A program made the position numbers and the translations under genes. Shown one piece after another: positions 1 to 10,199 of a DNA stretch of 64,000 bases (position 1 is the stretch's first letter; each line of letters opens with the position of its first letter). Source of the DNA: Alitta virens (lineage: Eukaryota; Annelida; Polychaeta; Phyllodocida; Nereididae); assembly GCA_932294295.1 (NCBI GenBank), contig OW028576.1, positions 43,192,247 to 43,256,246 of the forward strand. The letters are read 5' to 3'. Under the pieces are notes generated by a model. It made no database searches. It saw only the letters and a list, made by a program, of their open reading frames with translations, and was not told the origin of the DNA.

Positions 1-916
1 ATGGTATGTCTCGGCCAGACACTGTCTTCTCTTGATTAAAAACTGTTGTATCGACCCCTTGGTCTGCTGCACATTTCTTCAAAATCTGACCTCCTTTAGC
101 GGAGCTTTTCCCATCTGGGGAACGCACATCAAACTTTCTTGCCATTTCCGACCAGTTTACATGACTGCCAGGTTGGGTGCCCTTCATATGATTGAGGAAA
201 TCCTGTTTTTCAAAGAGGTAACTCTCAATGTTGCCGACAGGGTTTCGCCTTTTAGCTACACCTGTGTTTTCTTTTTCCTGCCGTGCTGTGGCAATTTTGG
301 CTGCATCTTGTCTGCTTATATACTCGCCATCTAACCTTATCCGATCATAGCGTGAAAATGACAGATTGTTCCGCAGCACCACATCAAGTTCCTGTGATGG
401 ACTTGACTTCAGCTGTTGCTTGAATTGCCTTTGCTCATCTGCCTTTACTTTTCTAATAGTTTCCTTGACAACAGGGCTGTTCAAAATCTGCTCATTTGAT
501 ATGCCACTTCCCACTGTAGACTGACTAATAGATGAATTGGGCATCACACATTTTTGGCATCCTTTTGCAGAATGCTCATTCTGCTCGCTGTCATTCAGTG
601 ACTTCCAGTGTACGTAATTATACGAACAAATGAAAGCAGTTTTTTCACCACGGTGATTGCCATTGAAATTCCCACATTTGTTAAAATATTCCTCATAACT
701 AACAATATCTTTCCTGAAAGTGCTGTTGTAAGGTACTTCCAAACTGGATTCACCACCAATAATTGACATATATCTGCCATGCCTTTCCTTTGCGGTTAGT
801 CTATCAGAAGTGTGGTACGCAGCATCATTTTCACTCACTGTACCATCCAGTAACTCCTTGAATTTTACAAGTCTTGTAGTGCGTGCCACAAGAACTTTAT
901 AGTAATTACATGTCAT
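1..916 (-). CDS. Hypothetical protein, 3' part outside window
   Basis: A minus-strand frame is open from a Met codon at 916-914 to the left edge (305 codons, no stop reached). An in-frame TAG lies just upstream of that Met, which has A at -3. The protein is hydrophilic and has no signal peptide or membrane segment. An N-terminal third contains KFKELLDG and a Tyr/Asn-rich part with a Cys-x-x-Cys (GCQKCV). The middle is charged and coiled-coil-like (VKETIRKVKADEQRQFKQQL). The C-terminal part reads VNWSEMARKFDVRSPDG followed by GGQILKK, which looks like a small helix-turn-helix of a DNA-binding or transposon-associated protein. That reading is inference. I do not recognise the family. Composition is more codon-like than the flanks and 305 codons without a stop in AT-rich DNA is unlikely by chance. 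An AG at the left of the start could also be a splice acceptor, so the Met may be internal. Confidence 0.6.
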   Translation of the reverse strand, partial: MTCNYYKVLVARTTRLVKFKELLDGTVSENDAAYHTSDRLTAKERHGRYMSIIGGESSLEVPYNSTFRKDIVSYEEYFNKCGNFNGNHRGEKTAFICSYNYVHWKSLNDSEQNEHSAKGCQKCVMPNSSISQSTVGSGISNEQILNSPVVKETIRKVKADEQRQFKQQLKSSPSQELDVVLRNNLSFSRYDRIRLDGEYISRQDAAKIATARQEKENTGVAKRRNPVGNIESYLFEKQDFLNHMKGTQPGSHVNWSEMARKFDVRSPDGKSSAKGGQILKKCAADQGVDTTVFNQEKTVSGRDIP

Positions 917-2210
917 GTTTGATCCTATGTCAAGCTATGATTGAATGTCAACATCCTGTCAGCAGTGTAAATGACTCAATCAGCAGGTCAAGGCCTTGCA
1001 AAAGTTTTCAAATATATACAAGATTTCTGTGAAAATGACATTTGTTTTAGCGATGCATGATGCAGGTACAATACAAATATTCCAGTCATAATTGGTGTCG
1101 GCCAGATGAATGGAATAAAATGTAAACATTGCCGCCTGCAGAATGACAGCTGTGACCTTTGACCTGCTGGTGTCCTTCACCTTGCTTGATCAGTAACAAC
1201 TCACCTGACAAATTTCTATGACAATTTTACATATAAAACCACCATGGCAAGTCACCATGTGTCGCCTTCTCATTCTTTGATCACTTACCAATCAATCTAG
1301 CCATCCTAAATGTTTTGAAGGAGCCACAAATGCATGGTAATCCAGAAATAAAACCATCACATGCACATCAAGCCACGCTAGGTACGCCATCTTGATCATC
1401 TTGAGCTCTCTGGGGAGGGTACTCTCCTAAAATGTTAAAGTAAAATCACTGTCAAGTTTTTTCTTACTTAATTTATTGGAGTAGATGAATAACAAATTTA
1501 TGATTCAAAATACAGGCCATATTGATAGCTATTAATGCATAAATTGGCCAATAGTAAAGAAGATAGTACCTGAGTTGTCTTTACGAGGAAGTACTCCCCC
1601 TCCAACCAGTGCCAGTGACCCGGATGTTCGCGTCAGCCGGCTAAAATTGCCTCGTAAACAAAAGGTTCACTGCGGTCGTGAGTGTCATCTAGACCATTAG
1701 CGATTCTTAAAAATGTATGTAATATACTAGAATTATGGAAATTTAGTGATTTTCAACATGTAGTAGGCGCATTTTGCAAATTGTGTCTCATATACTCACC
1801 ATGACCATTATTCCTTCAGACAGATGCCATAAAAATTCCCGCCATGCACAAAATTCACAAAAAAAGTGAGTTGTATGTGAAAAGTGCAGATTGCGCCATT
1901 ACAGTATTATTCTTCACTGCATTCCGAGTGTAAAAAGATCAAAGGGCTTTAATAATTACTATAATATAGGTCTAGAATTTTATTGGAACCACAAATGTAT
2001 GTCTTGTATATATATATGAACCCCCCCCCCCCCCCCCAAAGTCACGTGACCTGTGGAACATATATAGATTTAAATTTCCTGTGGGAAATAAATGTGATTG
2101 ACACTTTTAATTAAAAGAGATATGAAGGATCAATATAGAAAGTAAAACAAGTTCTATGCCTACACCCTCCCTCACAGGGCCTGCAGGGCCCTGAGACTGC
2201 ATTAACCAAC
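917..2210. other. Noncoding, poly-C tract
   Basis: No convincing exon is seen. The stretch holds a (TA)n run followed by a C homopolymer of about 16 at 2022-2037, and directly after it the palindrome GTCACGTGAC (2041-2050), an E-box of the USF/MITF type. The single E-box is probably fortuitous. Confidence 0.5.
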
Positions 2211-2218
2211 ATGAGGTT

Positions 2219-2420
2219 CTGGAAATTGTCTTCATCAGCTCAGACAGGACCGAAGAGTGGTACAATTAAAAAATGGAAACAATGTGCTCAACTTGTGGGA
2301 CATGAAGATTTGTACTCCGTCAAATGTCATGTAAAAATAGTGGATTTTCATGGAAAGTTCTCTGTATTTCCACCAGGTGGCTACGACAGAATACTGCAAT
2401 TCTATTAACTGAAGAAGTTG
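2219..2420 (+). pseudogene. Nucleoredoxin-like exon fragment (copy A)
   Basis: The plus strand reads LEIVFISSDRTEEWYN and then stops (TAA). The core EIVFxSSDR is the hallmark of the nucleoredoxin / tryparedoxin-like thioredoxin fold, in the strand after the active-site helix. The WCPPC active site and the following PWLA motif are absent nearby. This is therefore either one exon of a broken gene or an exon whose partners are lost. The same segment recurs at 17661-17880 as KLEIVFINSDRTEEWYK. The copies differ by small indels, including a 28-bp partial duplication in the second, so the frame is not maintained. The motif CCACCAGGTGGC (2370-2381) in the segment resembles the CTCF core. Confidence 0.45.
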
Positions 2421-3050
2421 TCGTCCTTGGCTCTGATTTGCTAAAGCAAAGTGCATCCTAGCAGCATTATTTGTAGTGCATTTTAATGTATATTTGACAT
2501 CTTATCACTTAGTTGATTTCTGTTATTTCCAAGAAAATTATGTTGATGGAATCAGCTAGTTATGACCTACTATTTCTGAAAAGGAAAATGATTAATAAGA
2601 GGGGAGGAAAGACTTGTCTCGCTAAATTCAGGGCTGCTCAGTGAAAAGACTCTATTCAGCCTTATTATGCATTGGCATTTTTTATGTGTACTTGTACATA
2701 ATCTTCATGTCTCACATGTAACCATTGCACGATTATAAACATAATACGTTCAGCAGATTCGTTTACAGAGCTTTTGAATTTTTGGCCATGCAACATCACA
2801 CTTTTACATATGATGATTTTGAAAAAAAAAAAAGGCAAAGTTGAGTAAAAAAGAATGCTTTATTTATTGGAAAACAAGATTATAATTCTCCAATTCATGT
2901 TGTAAAATTTGCCATTAATGAGGTGGTCTCAACTACACACAAAAAATAATTCCAATTTATTTCACCACTGGATAAAGCATATTCATAAAGTCTTCATGTA
3001 CATTATAAGACATGATAAAAAGAAATATGAAAATGCTTTGTATCTTGCAG
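2421..3050. other. Noncoding part of segmental duplication, copy A
   Basis: This stretch is closely matched by about 17881-18514, with scattered substitutions and small indels. No exon is recognised until the acceptor at 3050. Confidence 0.6.
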
Positions 3051-3230
3051 CTTTTTGCAGAAGAACAGGTGATGGGACCGGAGCGTTCATTGACAGATGA
3101 AAAGAGAGATTTAAACATCAAACTTTGGAAGAGAATCTATTATCCAAGACCAGAACCATGGACCAGTGAAAATCAACCGAGACACCCTCACAAAAGAGGG
3201 GGAGTTCTTAACGAAGAAAACCTGGATTAA
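3051..3230 (+). CDS. Candidate terminal exon, unknown gene (copy A)
   Basis: A pyrimidine-poor but usable acceptor (TATCTTGCAG) is followed by 59 open codons and TAA. They start LFAEEQVMGPERSLTDE and go on through KLWKRIYYPRPEPW to NEENLD. An AATAAA lies about 90 bp downstream. The paralogous copy at 18515-18724 differs by an in-frame 36-bp insertion, which repeats the NIKLWKR stretch, and an in-frame 6-bp loss. The frame and the stop are kept. Frame-preserving indels favour a real coding exon, but its upstream exons are not identified and I do not recognise the family. Alternatives are a noncoding 3' exon, or an open frame that is conserved only because the duplication is recent. Confidence 0.4.
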   Translation, partial: LFAEEQVMGPERSLTDEKRDLNIKLWKRIYYPRPEPWTSENQPRHPHKRGGVLNEENLD

Positions 3231-3381
3231 TCAGATCGAAGTCCGAGTTACTGCACTGTATATGATCATATACAATTAAACCCAAAGTAATGCAATATCA
3301 TTTCTTTAAAGTAAAGTCTAATAAATGTTCAATACTTCCATCACCCTGGATGACAATGAGTTTTGTTTTTCAAATACCGAC

Positions 3382-3705
3382 TGTCAAATTGATACTGCGG
3401 TGTATGTCCATGAGGTATGTCAAATTGATACTGCAGTGTATGTCCGTGAGGTATGTCAAATTGATACTGCAGTGTATGTCCATGGGGTATGTCAAATTGA
3501 TACTGCAGTGTATGTCCATGAGGTATGTCAAATTGATACTGCAGCATATGTCCATGGGGTATGTCAAATTGATACTGCAGTGTATGTCCATGAGGTATGT
3601 CAAATTGATACTGCAGTGTATGTCCATGGGGTATGTCAAATTGATACTGCAGTGTATGTCCATGAGGTAGGTCAAATTGATACTGCAGTGTACATTCATG
3701 AGCTA
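3382..3705 (+). repeat. 36-bp minisatellite, 9 units (copy A)
   Basis: Nine head-to-tail units of 36 bp start at 3382, 3418, 3454 and so on, with core TCAAATTGATACTGCAGTGT. From the third unit on, GAG and GGG variants alternate (CATGAGGTA / CATGGGGTA), which gives a 72-bp higher-order period. Because 36 is a multiple of 3, long open frames exist on both strands. They are by-products of the repeat: the second copy has a 2-bp loss in one unit. Confidence 0.95.
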
Positions 3706-4305
3706 TTGAAGCATACTTTATGAGACAAAGAACTCTATACACAAATGAATTTTTTAACCCACCTATGCATTTTTTTAATTGTCTCTCTTAGAGTGATCAG
3801 AGTAACTGATAAGCCCACTTGGGCTGGGTAGCCTTGGCGTTTTCCATGAATTAGCTGTTTGTGTAGTAATGTAACCAGTCACTGAAATAAAATTACTACA
3901 CCTATACCTACCCATTAAGCTGCATGGCTTGCCTGTCTACAAGTCCGACCGCTCGTGCCATCAATAGTGACATCAATTTGTGGGCGAGCATGCAGCGAGC
4001 GTCTACAGAATCTCATTGAGATCAACTCACATGAGGTTCCGCACAACTAACCCAGGCACTATTGACCTATAGTCCTCAATTTAAAGTTGTTCATTAGAAT
4101 TCAAGGAAAACAATAATGCCGAATTTAGGATATTATACATTCTTTATGAAGCAATCCAGAACGCTAAACATAAGCAATTAATGCATTAGAATGTGCGTAG
4201 TGATAACATGAATGTAGGTTACTTCAGTTTCCAGGGACACTAAAGGGGTTTAATTCTCCCCTACTTGGACAAGTACATTTTTGCTAAAAAATTTAGAGCA
4301 TAAAT
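3706..4305. other. Noncoding part of segmental duplication, copy A
   Basis: This matches 19198-19800 closely. It contains a short interrupted GC-rich inverted motif (gaccgctcg at 3948 against cgagcatgcagcgagcg at 3986). The match to copy B stops at about 4305, the left edge of the segment that copy B lacks. Confidence 0.6.
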
Positions 4306-4379
4306 AAATAACAACATAATACATAAATTAAGTACTGGCATGCAGACTAAATGAAATAAAAAAGAAGAATATAAAAGCA

Positions 4380-4560
4380 TTTCTTTTCACTAATACTCTA
4401 TGCTGATGACAGAGCACTGAATGAAGACTTGAAAGACAACATTGAAATGATTAATCAAGAACTGAAACTTGTGTCAGACTGACTGAAAGTAAATAAGTTA
4501 TCTATAATGTGTAGAAAATAAAGGCAATCATATTTCACACAAAAAAAATCAAGTATTCCT
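4380..4560 (+). mobile_element. Decayed non-LTR reverse transcriptase fragment
   Basis: The plus strand reads LYADDRALNEDLKDNIEMIN and then, after an in-frame TGA, LKVNKLSIM. LYADD is the catalytic YxDD motif of reverse transcriptase, and the following amphipathic helix plus xxKLS is typical of Jockey/CR1-type LINEs. Stops and shifts show it is dead. It lies only in copy A, inside the segment missing from copy B. Confidence 0.7.
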
Positions 4561-5009
4561 AGAAGGTATTATAATATTATAACACATTATTAAAAAATAA
4601 TTACCATGGTTATTTTAAAAATGGAAACAATTTCAGATTACCTCCGCAAAACACTACATATAATAAAAGCTTCCAAAAATCTATAACATGTTGCCGAACA
4701 ATTCCAAAGGAAACTTTTTACACATAATTTTATTCAAGTTATACATTAGAAATAACAACAAGTGAAACTTACAGTGTGACACACGCGATTGTTAAATACG
4801 TAAAATTTACATATTAAACTATCAATTATATTCAAAATTGTTACGTATTTCAAATTTTAACCTATCACCAGGGGCATAAATCCTGGTGGGGATGGAGGGG
4901 ATACATAATTTATAAAAAAAATTAATATCTATCTCAATGTTACATCTGGAAATGGAGTCCCAATATATTTGAAATTACTCTAAAATAGGAGAGAACTTAA
5001 CTTAAATCA

Positions 5010-5290
5010 TTTTTACAGGTTTACTCTTTGCTGTAGTAATTTTTTACAATTAAAATGCCCGCCTTGTTTGTTTTTATTCCTCTTTTTTACTCCAACACAG
5101 GAGAAGACTTCAACTCTGTTGTTGGAGACTATGGAGTATTTTAAATAATTTTTATAGCACTTAGAGTAAGAGGTTTACAGGTTTACTCCTTTGCTGTAGA
5201 GTAATGGAGAGTATTTTAAATAATTTTTATAGCACTAAGGGCTAGAGGTATATAGGTTTATTCCTTTGCTGTAGTAATTTTTGACATTTA
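5010..5290. repeat. Short tandem duplication, AT-rich
   Basis: A unit containing GTATTTTAAATAATTTTTAT occurs twice, 76 bp apart (about 5137 and 5213). A motif like TTACAGGTTTACTCCTTTGC occurs about three times (near 5019, 5176 and 5251). Probably a local slippage or unequal-exchange product. Confidence 0.7.
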
Positions 5291-5450
5291 AAAGGCCACA
5301 CATTTCTCAATTGTTGGTTTTTCTTTCTTATTTGAGAGGAAGAGTAATGCTACTAAAGGCATTGTCAATTTACAAGGAGAATAAGTCTGACGTATAACAT
5401 AAACACAGATAATGCCGGGAGTAATAGTGTTAGAAAATAAGCAAATGTCT

Positions 5451-5566
5451 GCCAGTCTACTGGCCCTTTAAAGCAACTATGTAAGTGTATCCAGGAAGGA
5501 TCCCAAGTGGATGATCTATAATTTGCACTCTTGAAAGATCAATGTCTTTGTAGCTGTAAAGATAAT
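5451..5566 (-). pseudogene. Partial tandem duplicate of the ubiquitin-like exon end
   Basis: This segment is a diverged copy of 5606-5725, the 3' end of the last exon of the BTB-BACK gene (positions 5606 and 5451 both start with the complement of the stop region). It carries substitutions and small indels and its frame is broken. It is a remnant left by a local duplication of the terminal exon. Confidence 0.65.
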
Positions 5567-5610
5567 ATTGAGTTAGTGGAATTGTCACAAATAGGCCCCA
5601 GTTTGCCAGT

Positions 5611-8348
5611 CTACTGGTCCTTTACCGCAACAGTGAAAGTGGTTCCAGGAAAGATCGAATTTATATATGGTCGATCTATGCTTTGCACTCTTGAAGGTTT
5701 AATGTCTTTGTAGCTGTAAAGATGCCCTTTAATTATTTTCTCATGTCTAAGTATCTCCTCAGTCTTCATAGTCAGTGGAAATTCCCATCTGCCTTTATTG
5801 TCTTTGATAGTATAAGTAAACGAGTTAAACTGAAGTATGACATCTTGGCCTGGAGTGTAGATGGATGCCAAAGTCACGTCATCAGACAACTCTCTTCCTT
5901 TGTGTTCCATTGTGAATTTATCAGCTGGACAAGACCTTTGACCACCATAAAATATTTTCATGGCCTTCAGTTTGGATATGCTGGTTGATAGTGGTACAGA
6001 TACTTTGGAATCCTGTGAGTTATTGTAGCCTTTAACTGTAACCTGAAATATTTCATGTAATGCATGAAAAGTAACATAATACCCAATGAAAGAAACTTTA
6101 ATTAATTATGTTAAATTTCCCTGTTTCATATGAATGTGATGAGTATATCTTATAAAGTAGCACTTAATTAGGAAATTGTATTGTATAATAACAAAAAAGC
6201 TTATTTCCATTATGTCACATAGAGTTTACTGCAAATAAACATTAGTACTTGATTTCCCTCTGAATCAATACTCTCCCCAAATCAATTTTTTTTTCCCAGG
6301 GAAAATATTGCTTCACCAGGCAACCTAATCATCGCCATCCTCATACTAAAATCATTCCATTTCTTATGTTTTATTTTCCTCATCCAATTTTTATATTATA
6401 CCAACAGTATGGGGCCAAAACGTGAACTAACAGTGCATACATATAGGGTCAGCAGCAATTCCAGTGGATCTTGGCGGAGGTTTGCACTCTCTGAGTGCCC
6501 TCTATTTTGCAATGTTTTGGATCCATCTTTGGGTTTAACTTTAGTTTGCAAATACTATTATTGTGTTCTCGGTGAAGCATTTTTTAAAAACAGATCACAT
6601 CTGCAAGAACACCAAAAGTAATAGCATTGTACCCAATAGTAGGCATTATGGGGCAATTACCCCATTGCAAATCTTAGCTATGTTGTTGTAACATATGAGA
6701 GATAATCAGATTTAAATTAAGCCATCAGGCAGCCCTTACTTATTATTGGCAATGATAAGCACATCCTATATTGAAGATATACCTGAACAATATTTGTGCG
6801 ATGTTCATCCAGGAACTCAGTCCTCTTTTCCTTCTTTTGTACTTCGCATATTATTCGCCCAACTTCTTCAAATGTCAGGATTTCCAGTGGAATGACAATT
6901 TCCAGCAAATCTTTCACTGGAATAACAGGGAATCTCAATTTCTTCAAAACATCACCTAAAACCAATCGAATGTTTTCTGGGGTTGGTTGAAGACTTTTTC
7001 GCTGGCATTCACTCTTCGCCCAAGCAACACATGCCAAGAATAGGTCCAGCTCCGAACATACAATTGAATCGCTGCTGCATAAGGCCACCAAAGCTTCATT
7101 TGAAATTTCTAGGAATTCCTTCGTTTTAATGACTTCATGTGTATGGGTTTGGAAGTATTCTTCACACACTTGCAGATACTCCTTAGATTCAAACTGAAGA
7201 GCTTCTGAAGTGAACGCCCCAACATTGCTCTCGGTAAGATTTTCTTTCATTGTTTCAGCGCAGCTTCTTTCCAGATCACTCAGGCCAAACATCTTGGATG
7301 CATGCATCAGTTCAAAAACATTCGCGTGACTGATTTTGCAATTGTCCGTGTAGAGGTACCTGAAGCAAAATGGATGATAAATTTATGCTTAATTCCAAAC
7401 TTTCAATCTTTATTCATGCAATGACTAAGAAAAGTCACCTGCTAAAGCAGCCACTGCATTCCAATTTCCTGAACTAAGATTTCTTACCATCGCTCTATTA
7501 AATAGCCCTCTGTTGTATGAGAGCAGCCAAATTGATCAATTCTATTGGGTGACTGCTTAATACAGGGTTGACTGCATATCATCAACAGAGCCAGTCATAC
7601 TAAAACTCCTGAATCCCAGTAGGTATGGAATTGTCTGTCAATGTTTTCTATTTGCAGTAGTGTCAGTGCCATGTTATAATAATACACCAAATTTACTCCA
7701 AGACTACGAAAAGTGTTAGGAGCATCATCTTCTATCTCAACCTGAATGATAGGCTTATCATTTGATGCTTAATTTTGAATCTTTTTTCATACAATTACTT
7801 AGAAAAGTCTTCTGTACGTTTGAATTCCCCAGACAGAATCTTATTTTTTGTTAGTATATCACCAACAGAGCTAGTCATATCAAGACTCTCAAATCCCAGC
7901 ACATATTGAATTGCCTTCCTATGTTTTCTATTTGTACTAGTATTGTGACATCAGTGCCATTTAATAATAATACACCAGACTTACTCCAAAACTGTATATC
8001 AATTATCATGGGCAGAGTCAGCCACACTTAGATTCCTAAAATCTAGCAGCTATGAAATTACCTACAAAATGTTTTCTACATTGTATTTGTATTAGTATTG
8101 TGAAACCAGTACCATGTTATAATAATATACCAAACTTACTCCAAGATTGCCTGAAAAGTGTGGGGAGCAACATCTTCAATCTCAACTCGATCAGCTTTGG
8201 ATTCCAAAAGTTCTCTCAACATTGTTCCAGAAGAACTGATAACATTCCGATGACCTTTCATTGCAGATCCCTGGACCATGAATGTCACATCAGTCATGAC
8301 TTCATCCTTCAACATTTCAAACAGACGTATCCCAGCGTGTCTCACCAT
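5611..8348 (-). CDS. BTB-BACK protein with C-terminal ubiquitin-like domains (copy A)
   Basis: There are three coding exons: 8348-8140, 7359-6783 and 6042-5611 (405 aa). Junctions are GTAAGT/CAG (phase 2) and CAG|GTATAT / TTTCAG (phase 0), and both restore the frame. Residues about 1-125 form a BTB/POZ fold (DVTFMVQG, GHRNVISSSG, and across the first junction QAILEYLYTD). Residues about 130-260 form a BACK domain (ESKEYLQVCEEYF, ALVALCSSDSIVCSELDLF, ACVAWAKSE), as in kelch-like Cullin-3 adaptors. No kelch repeats are seen. The last exon instead gives a ubiquitin-like beta-grasp pattern (VTVKGYNN, VPLSTSISKLKAMKIF, FTMEHKGRELSDDVTLASIY, VILQF) and probably a second one to the stop. Known for the family: BTB binds Cul3 and BACK orients the substrate domain. 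A role as an E3 adaptor with ubiquitin-like domains is inference. The Met at 8348 is chosen as the first in the exon. The exon begins at an AG near 8361, so a 5' UTR exon is expected upstream. Confidence 0.72.
6043..6782 (-). other. Intron between BACK and ubiquitin-like exons (copy A)
   Basis: This phase-0 intron is bounded by CAG|GTATAT and TTTCAG|GTT. The match to copy B resumes at about 6136 (TGATGAGTATATCTTATAAA), the right edge of the segment missing there, but further sequence diverges. Nothing else is recognised in it. Confidence 0.5.
7360..8139 (-). other. Intron with partial tandem duplications of the BTB exon end
   Basis: The intron contains tandemly repeated blocks (about 7380-7745, 7745-7990 and 7990-8140) that share the phrases atgttttctatttg and cagtgccat..taataata. 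At 7684-7745 one block still carries about 55 bp that matches the 3' end of the BTB exon with its donor (minus-strand GTAAAT), now diverged. Copy B has only one such block. The duplicated exon end is a decayed remnant. Confidence 0.65.
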
Positions 8349-8361
8349 TTTCAAGCCTGCA

Positions 8362-8765
8362 AGTTTATATTCATTTTGTTCAGTGATGTAACTTTAATTT
8401 GGATTTAGTGCAGTATAGCAGGACCAAAATGTATGCCCATATTTGGCAAGTATGGAAGACAGGATATTATTATTTTGACCAAGTTTATTACAGTTCTAGC
8501 GCAATTGCAAAAACATTTGCACACTTTACTAAGAGTTTGGTCGCAGTCGCCCCAACAAAAAAGAAAATTAAATAGATAAAATTAAAACCAAATTAATTAA
8601 AGAATTTGACATCATAGGCATAGGCTTTTAGCAATGATACTCCCTAAATATTATCATTAATTTGGGTCTGCGAAACTTTTTCTCTTCATCAATATACTGT
8701 GAGTTTAAAAAAAGCACAATTACTTTAGTAAGCAGTGAACCTTCAGCAAATGCCCACCAAGTAAC
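8362..8765. other. No feature recognised
   Basis: AT-rich DNA just upstream of the BTB exon of copy A. No promoter element, exon or repeat is supported. Confidence 0.4.
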
Positions 8766-8769
8766 GAGT

Positions 8770-9052
8770 ATAATAACGATGGTTCAAGATAAGTAATAAT
8801 TGTTTCTTGGTTATCCTGACACGCCGAAGGGGGAAGGATATAAACAACAAACATGTTAACTCATGACTATGCTCCATTAAACACATTTAATAATATGTTT
8901 GATTGTTCAATTTGTTTAACTGCTCTTTAAATATATGCAATTAAAATACAGTTTGTACTCAGGAGGGTGTTAACCAACATCTCTGTTGGTTATCATATGG
9001 TTATATCCCTCTCAGAACCATAGTAAAACTATCTAGGTGGAGTATAACCTCT
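8770..9052 (-). repeat. Dispersed repeat, member 1
   Basis: In reverse complement this stretch matches 14390-14625. Shared phrases in the same order are tatactccacc, ggtttactat/agttttacta, gttctaag/gttctgag, gttaacacc/gttaactccctcctgag, taattgc, and tttaatggag. The two copies lie in opposite orientation about 5.5 kb apart. Probably an old MITE family. Confidence 0.6.
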
Positions 9053-9508
9053 GCAAGCAGGTGGATATTTGAATATGTTTGATGACATGTAGGGCATATA
9101 TATCAATGGCATCTGTCGGCCATGTAGGGGCAAAATGGGCCCCCTAACTTTGAACCCCTTGGAGGGGTTAAATCTTAAAACCATAAATTGTAACAGAACT
9201 CTTACAGGCACACTCATTTATCAGTTTAATAACAATTCAATACATTCCCTCTTTTAGGATGACCACAAAATTAAAATAATGTAAAATGCTGTTTTGTCCC
9301 ATTCTGTCCCTTGCCTGGGGCAAAATGGGACACCCTATGGGGTAAAATGGAACACATCGTTGAAGTGGGTGATAGATACTCATTTCTACTTCGTACCATG
9401 AGCAAAATGAGTTAAGTAGCAAATACGTCTGGATTAAACTGATAAATGAGTGTGCCCGTAACAATTTTGTAACAATTTGTATTCCAGAGGTTAAACTCCA
9501 CCTAGATA
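9030..9508. mobile_element. MITE-like element with terminal inverted repeats
   Basis: The left end TATCTAGGTGGAGTATAACC is matched by the inverted right end at 9485-9508, for about 24 bp with one mismatch. A second, internal inverted pair (cactcatttatcagttta at about 9211 and its complement ending at about 9454) nests inside. The interior repeats the phrase ggcaaaatggg and has no transposase frame. Target-site duplication not established. Confidence 0.6.
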
Positions 9509-9630
9509 ACTAATACCCTTTTTTCGCCTTGTTCTGTTCATACTCTGGGCAACTTTAATATCATTCTATTTCTTGTATTTGGATAATTGTTATTTGCTAA
9601 TTCTTGGAAATAGTTTTCATATATGTGTGG

Positions 9631-9990
9631 CTATATCTTCATTTTATGTCGGTGCACTATTTTGGCAATGTTTATGGCATAATGATCTTTGATAGTTAAT
9701 ACTTTAAATTTGTTATGTAGGGATGTTGAGGAAGTTAGTGGATCAAGACTAAAGAGTGTTTTTAAGGCCTTATGCTGCAAAATTTCAATCCTTTTTAGGT
9801 GTCTTTTGGCAGCTGTACTGTACATTTCAATTCCATAGCTTATCTTTGAATGAAAATAAGCATGGAACAATTGCATTTTTCCTTTGTTTGTGACCTTATT
9901 CTTTATGATTTTAAATACACTGATTACTTTAACTAGTCCTTTGCATATTTGAGATATGTGCTCATTAAAGTTTAGTTTTGAGTCAGTTCA
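9631..9990 (-). mobile_element. LINE (CR1/Jockey-like) 3' ORF2 fragment
   Basis: The minus strand encodes KMQLFHAYFHSKISYGIEMY, then LKRIEILQHKALKTLF and SSTSLHNKFKVLTIKDHYAI. This is the conserved C-terminal region after the reverse transcriptase of non-LTR elements (a YGIExW-like motif, then L..LQkkAlR). The upstream part to about 9990 continues with similar but degraded coding (YLKYAKDLLKVISVFKIIKN) with an in-frame stop. It is a 5'-truncated dead copy. Confidence 0.75.
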
Positions 9991-10175
9991 AAAATGCTAC
10001 ACTCACCAGCATATAACATGATTATTTTTTTTTTTAATTTGGATCAGAATTATTCTATTGGATTTGCAGAACATGCCACATTTTTCTAAAAGACTGTTTT
10101 TTTTTGGCTGCAAATTACAGAATACCATAAGTATTTATGTAAATTTAAAAAAACTGGAAAAAATTCTATGCAAAA

Positions 10176-10199
10176 AAAAATATATATATATATATATTT
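10176..10199. repeat. (TA)n microsatellite
   Basis: A-run followed by an uninterrupted TA repeat, then T-rich sequence. The surrounding 9990-10597 holds nothing else that I recognise. Confidence 0.9.

Noticed and set aside
2041..2050. GTCACGTGAC E-box as a regulatory element of the neighbouring gene
   Set aside because: A single site more than 1 kb from any supported start is expected by chance often enough and has no second line of evidence.
3382..3705. CRISPR-like array
   Set aside because: Units are contiguous 36-bp repeats with no unique spacers, and the genome is animal.
3290..3742. Long overlapping frames on both strands across the minisatellite
   Set aside because: A 36-bp unit keeps any stop-free frame open. 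Copy B carries a 34-bp unit that breaks them.
8052..8408. Plus-strand 118-codon frame over the BTB exon (and its twin at 21176-21616)
   Set aside because: It is the antisense shadow of the BTB exon. The minus strand has the domain motifs and the splice sites.
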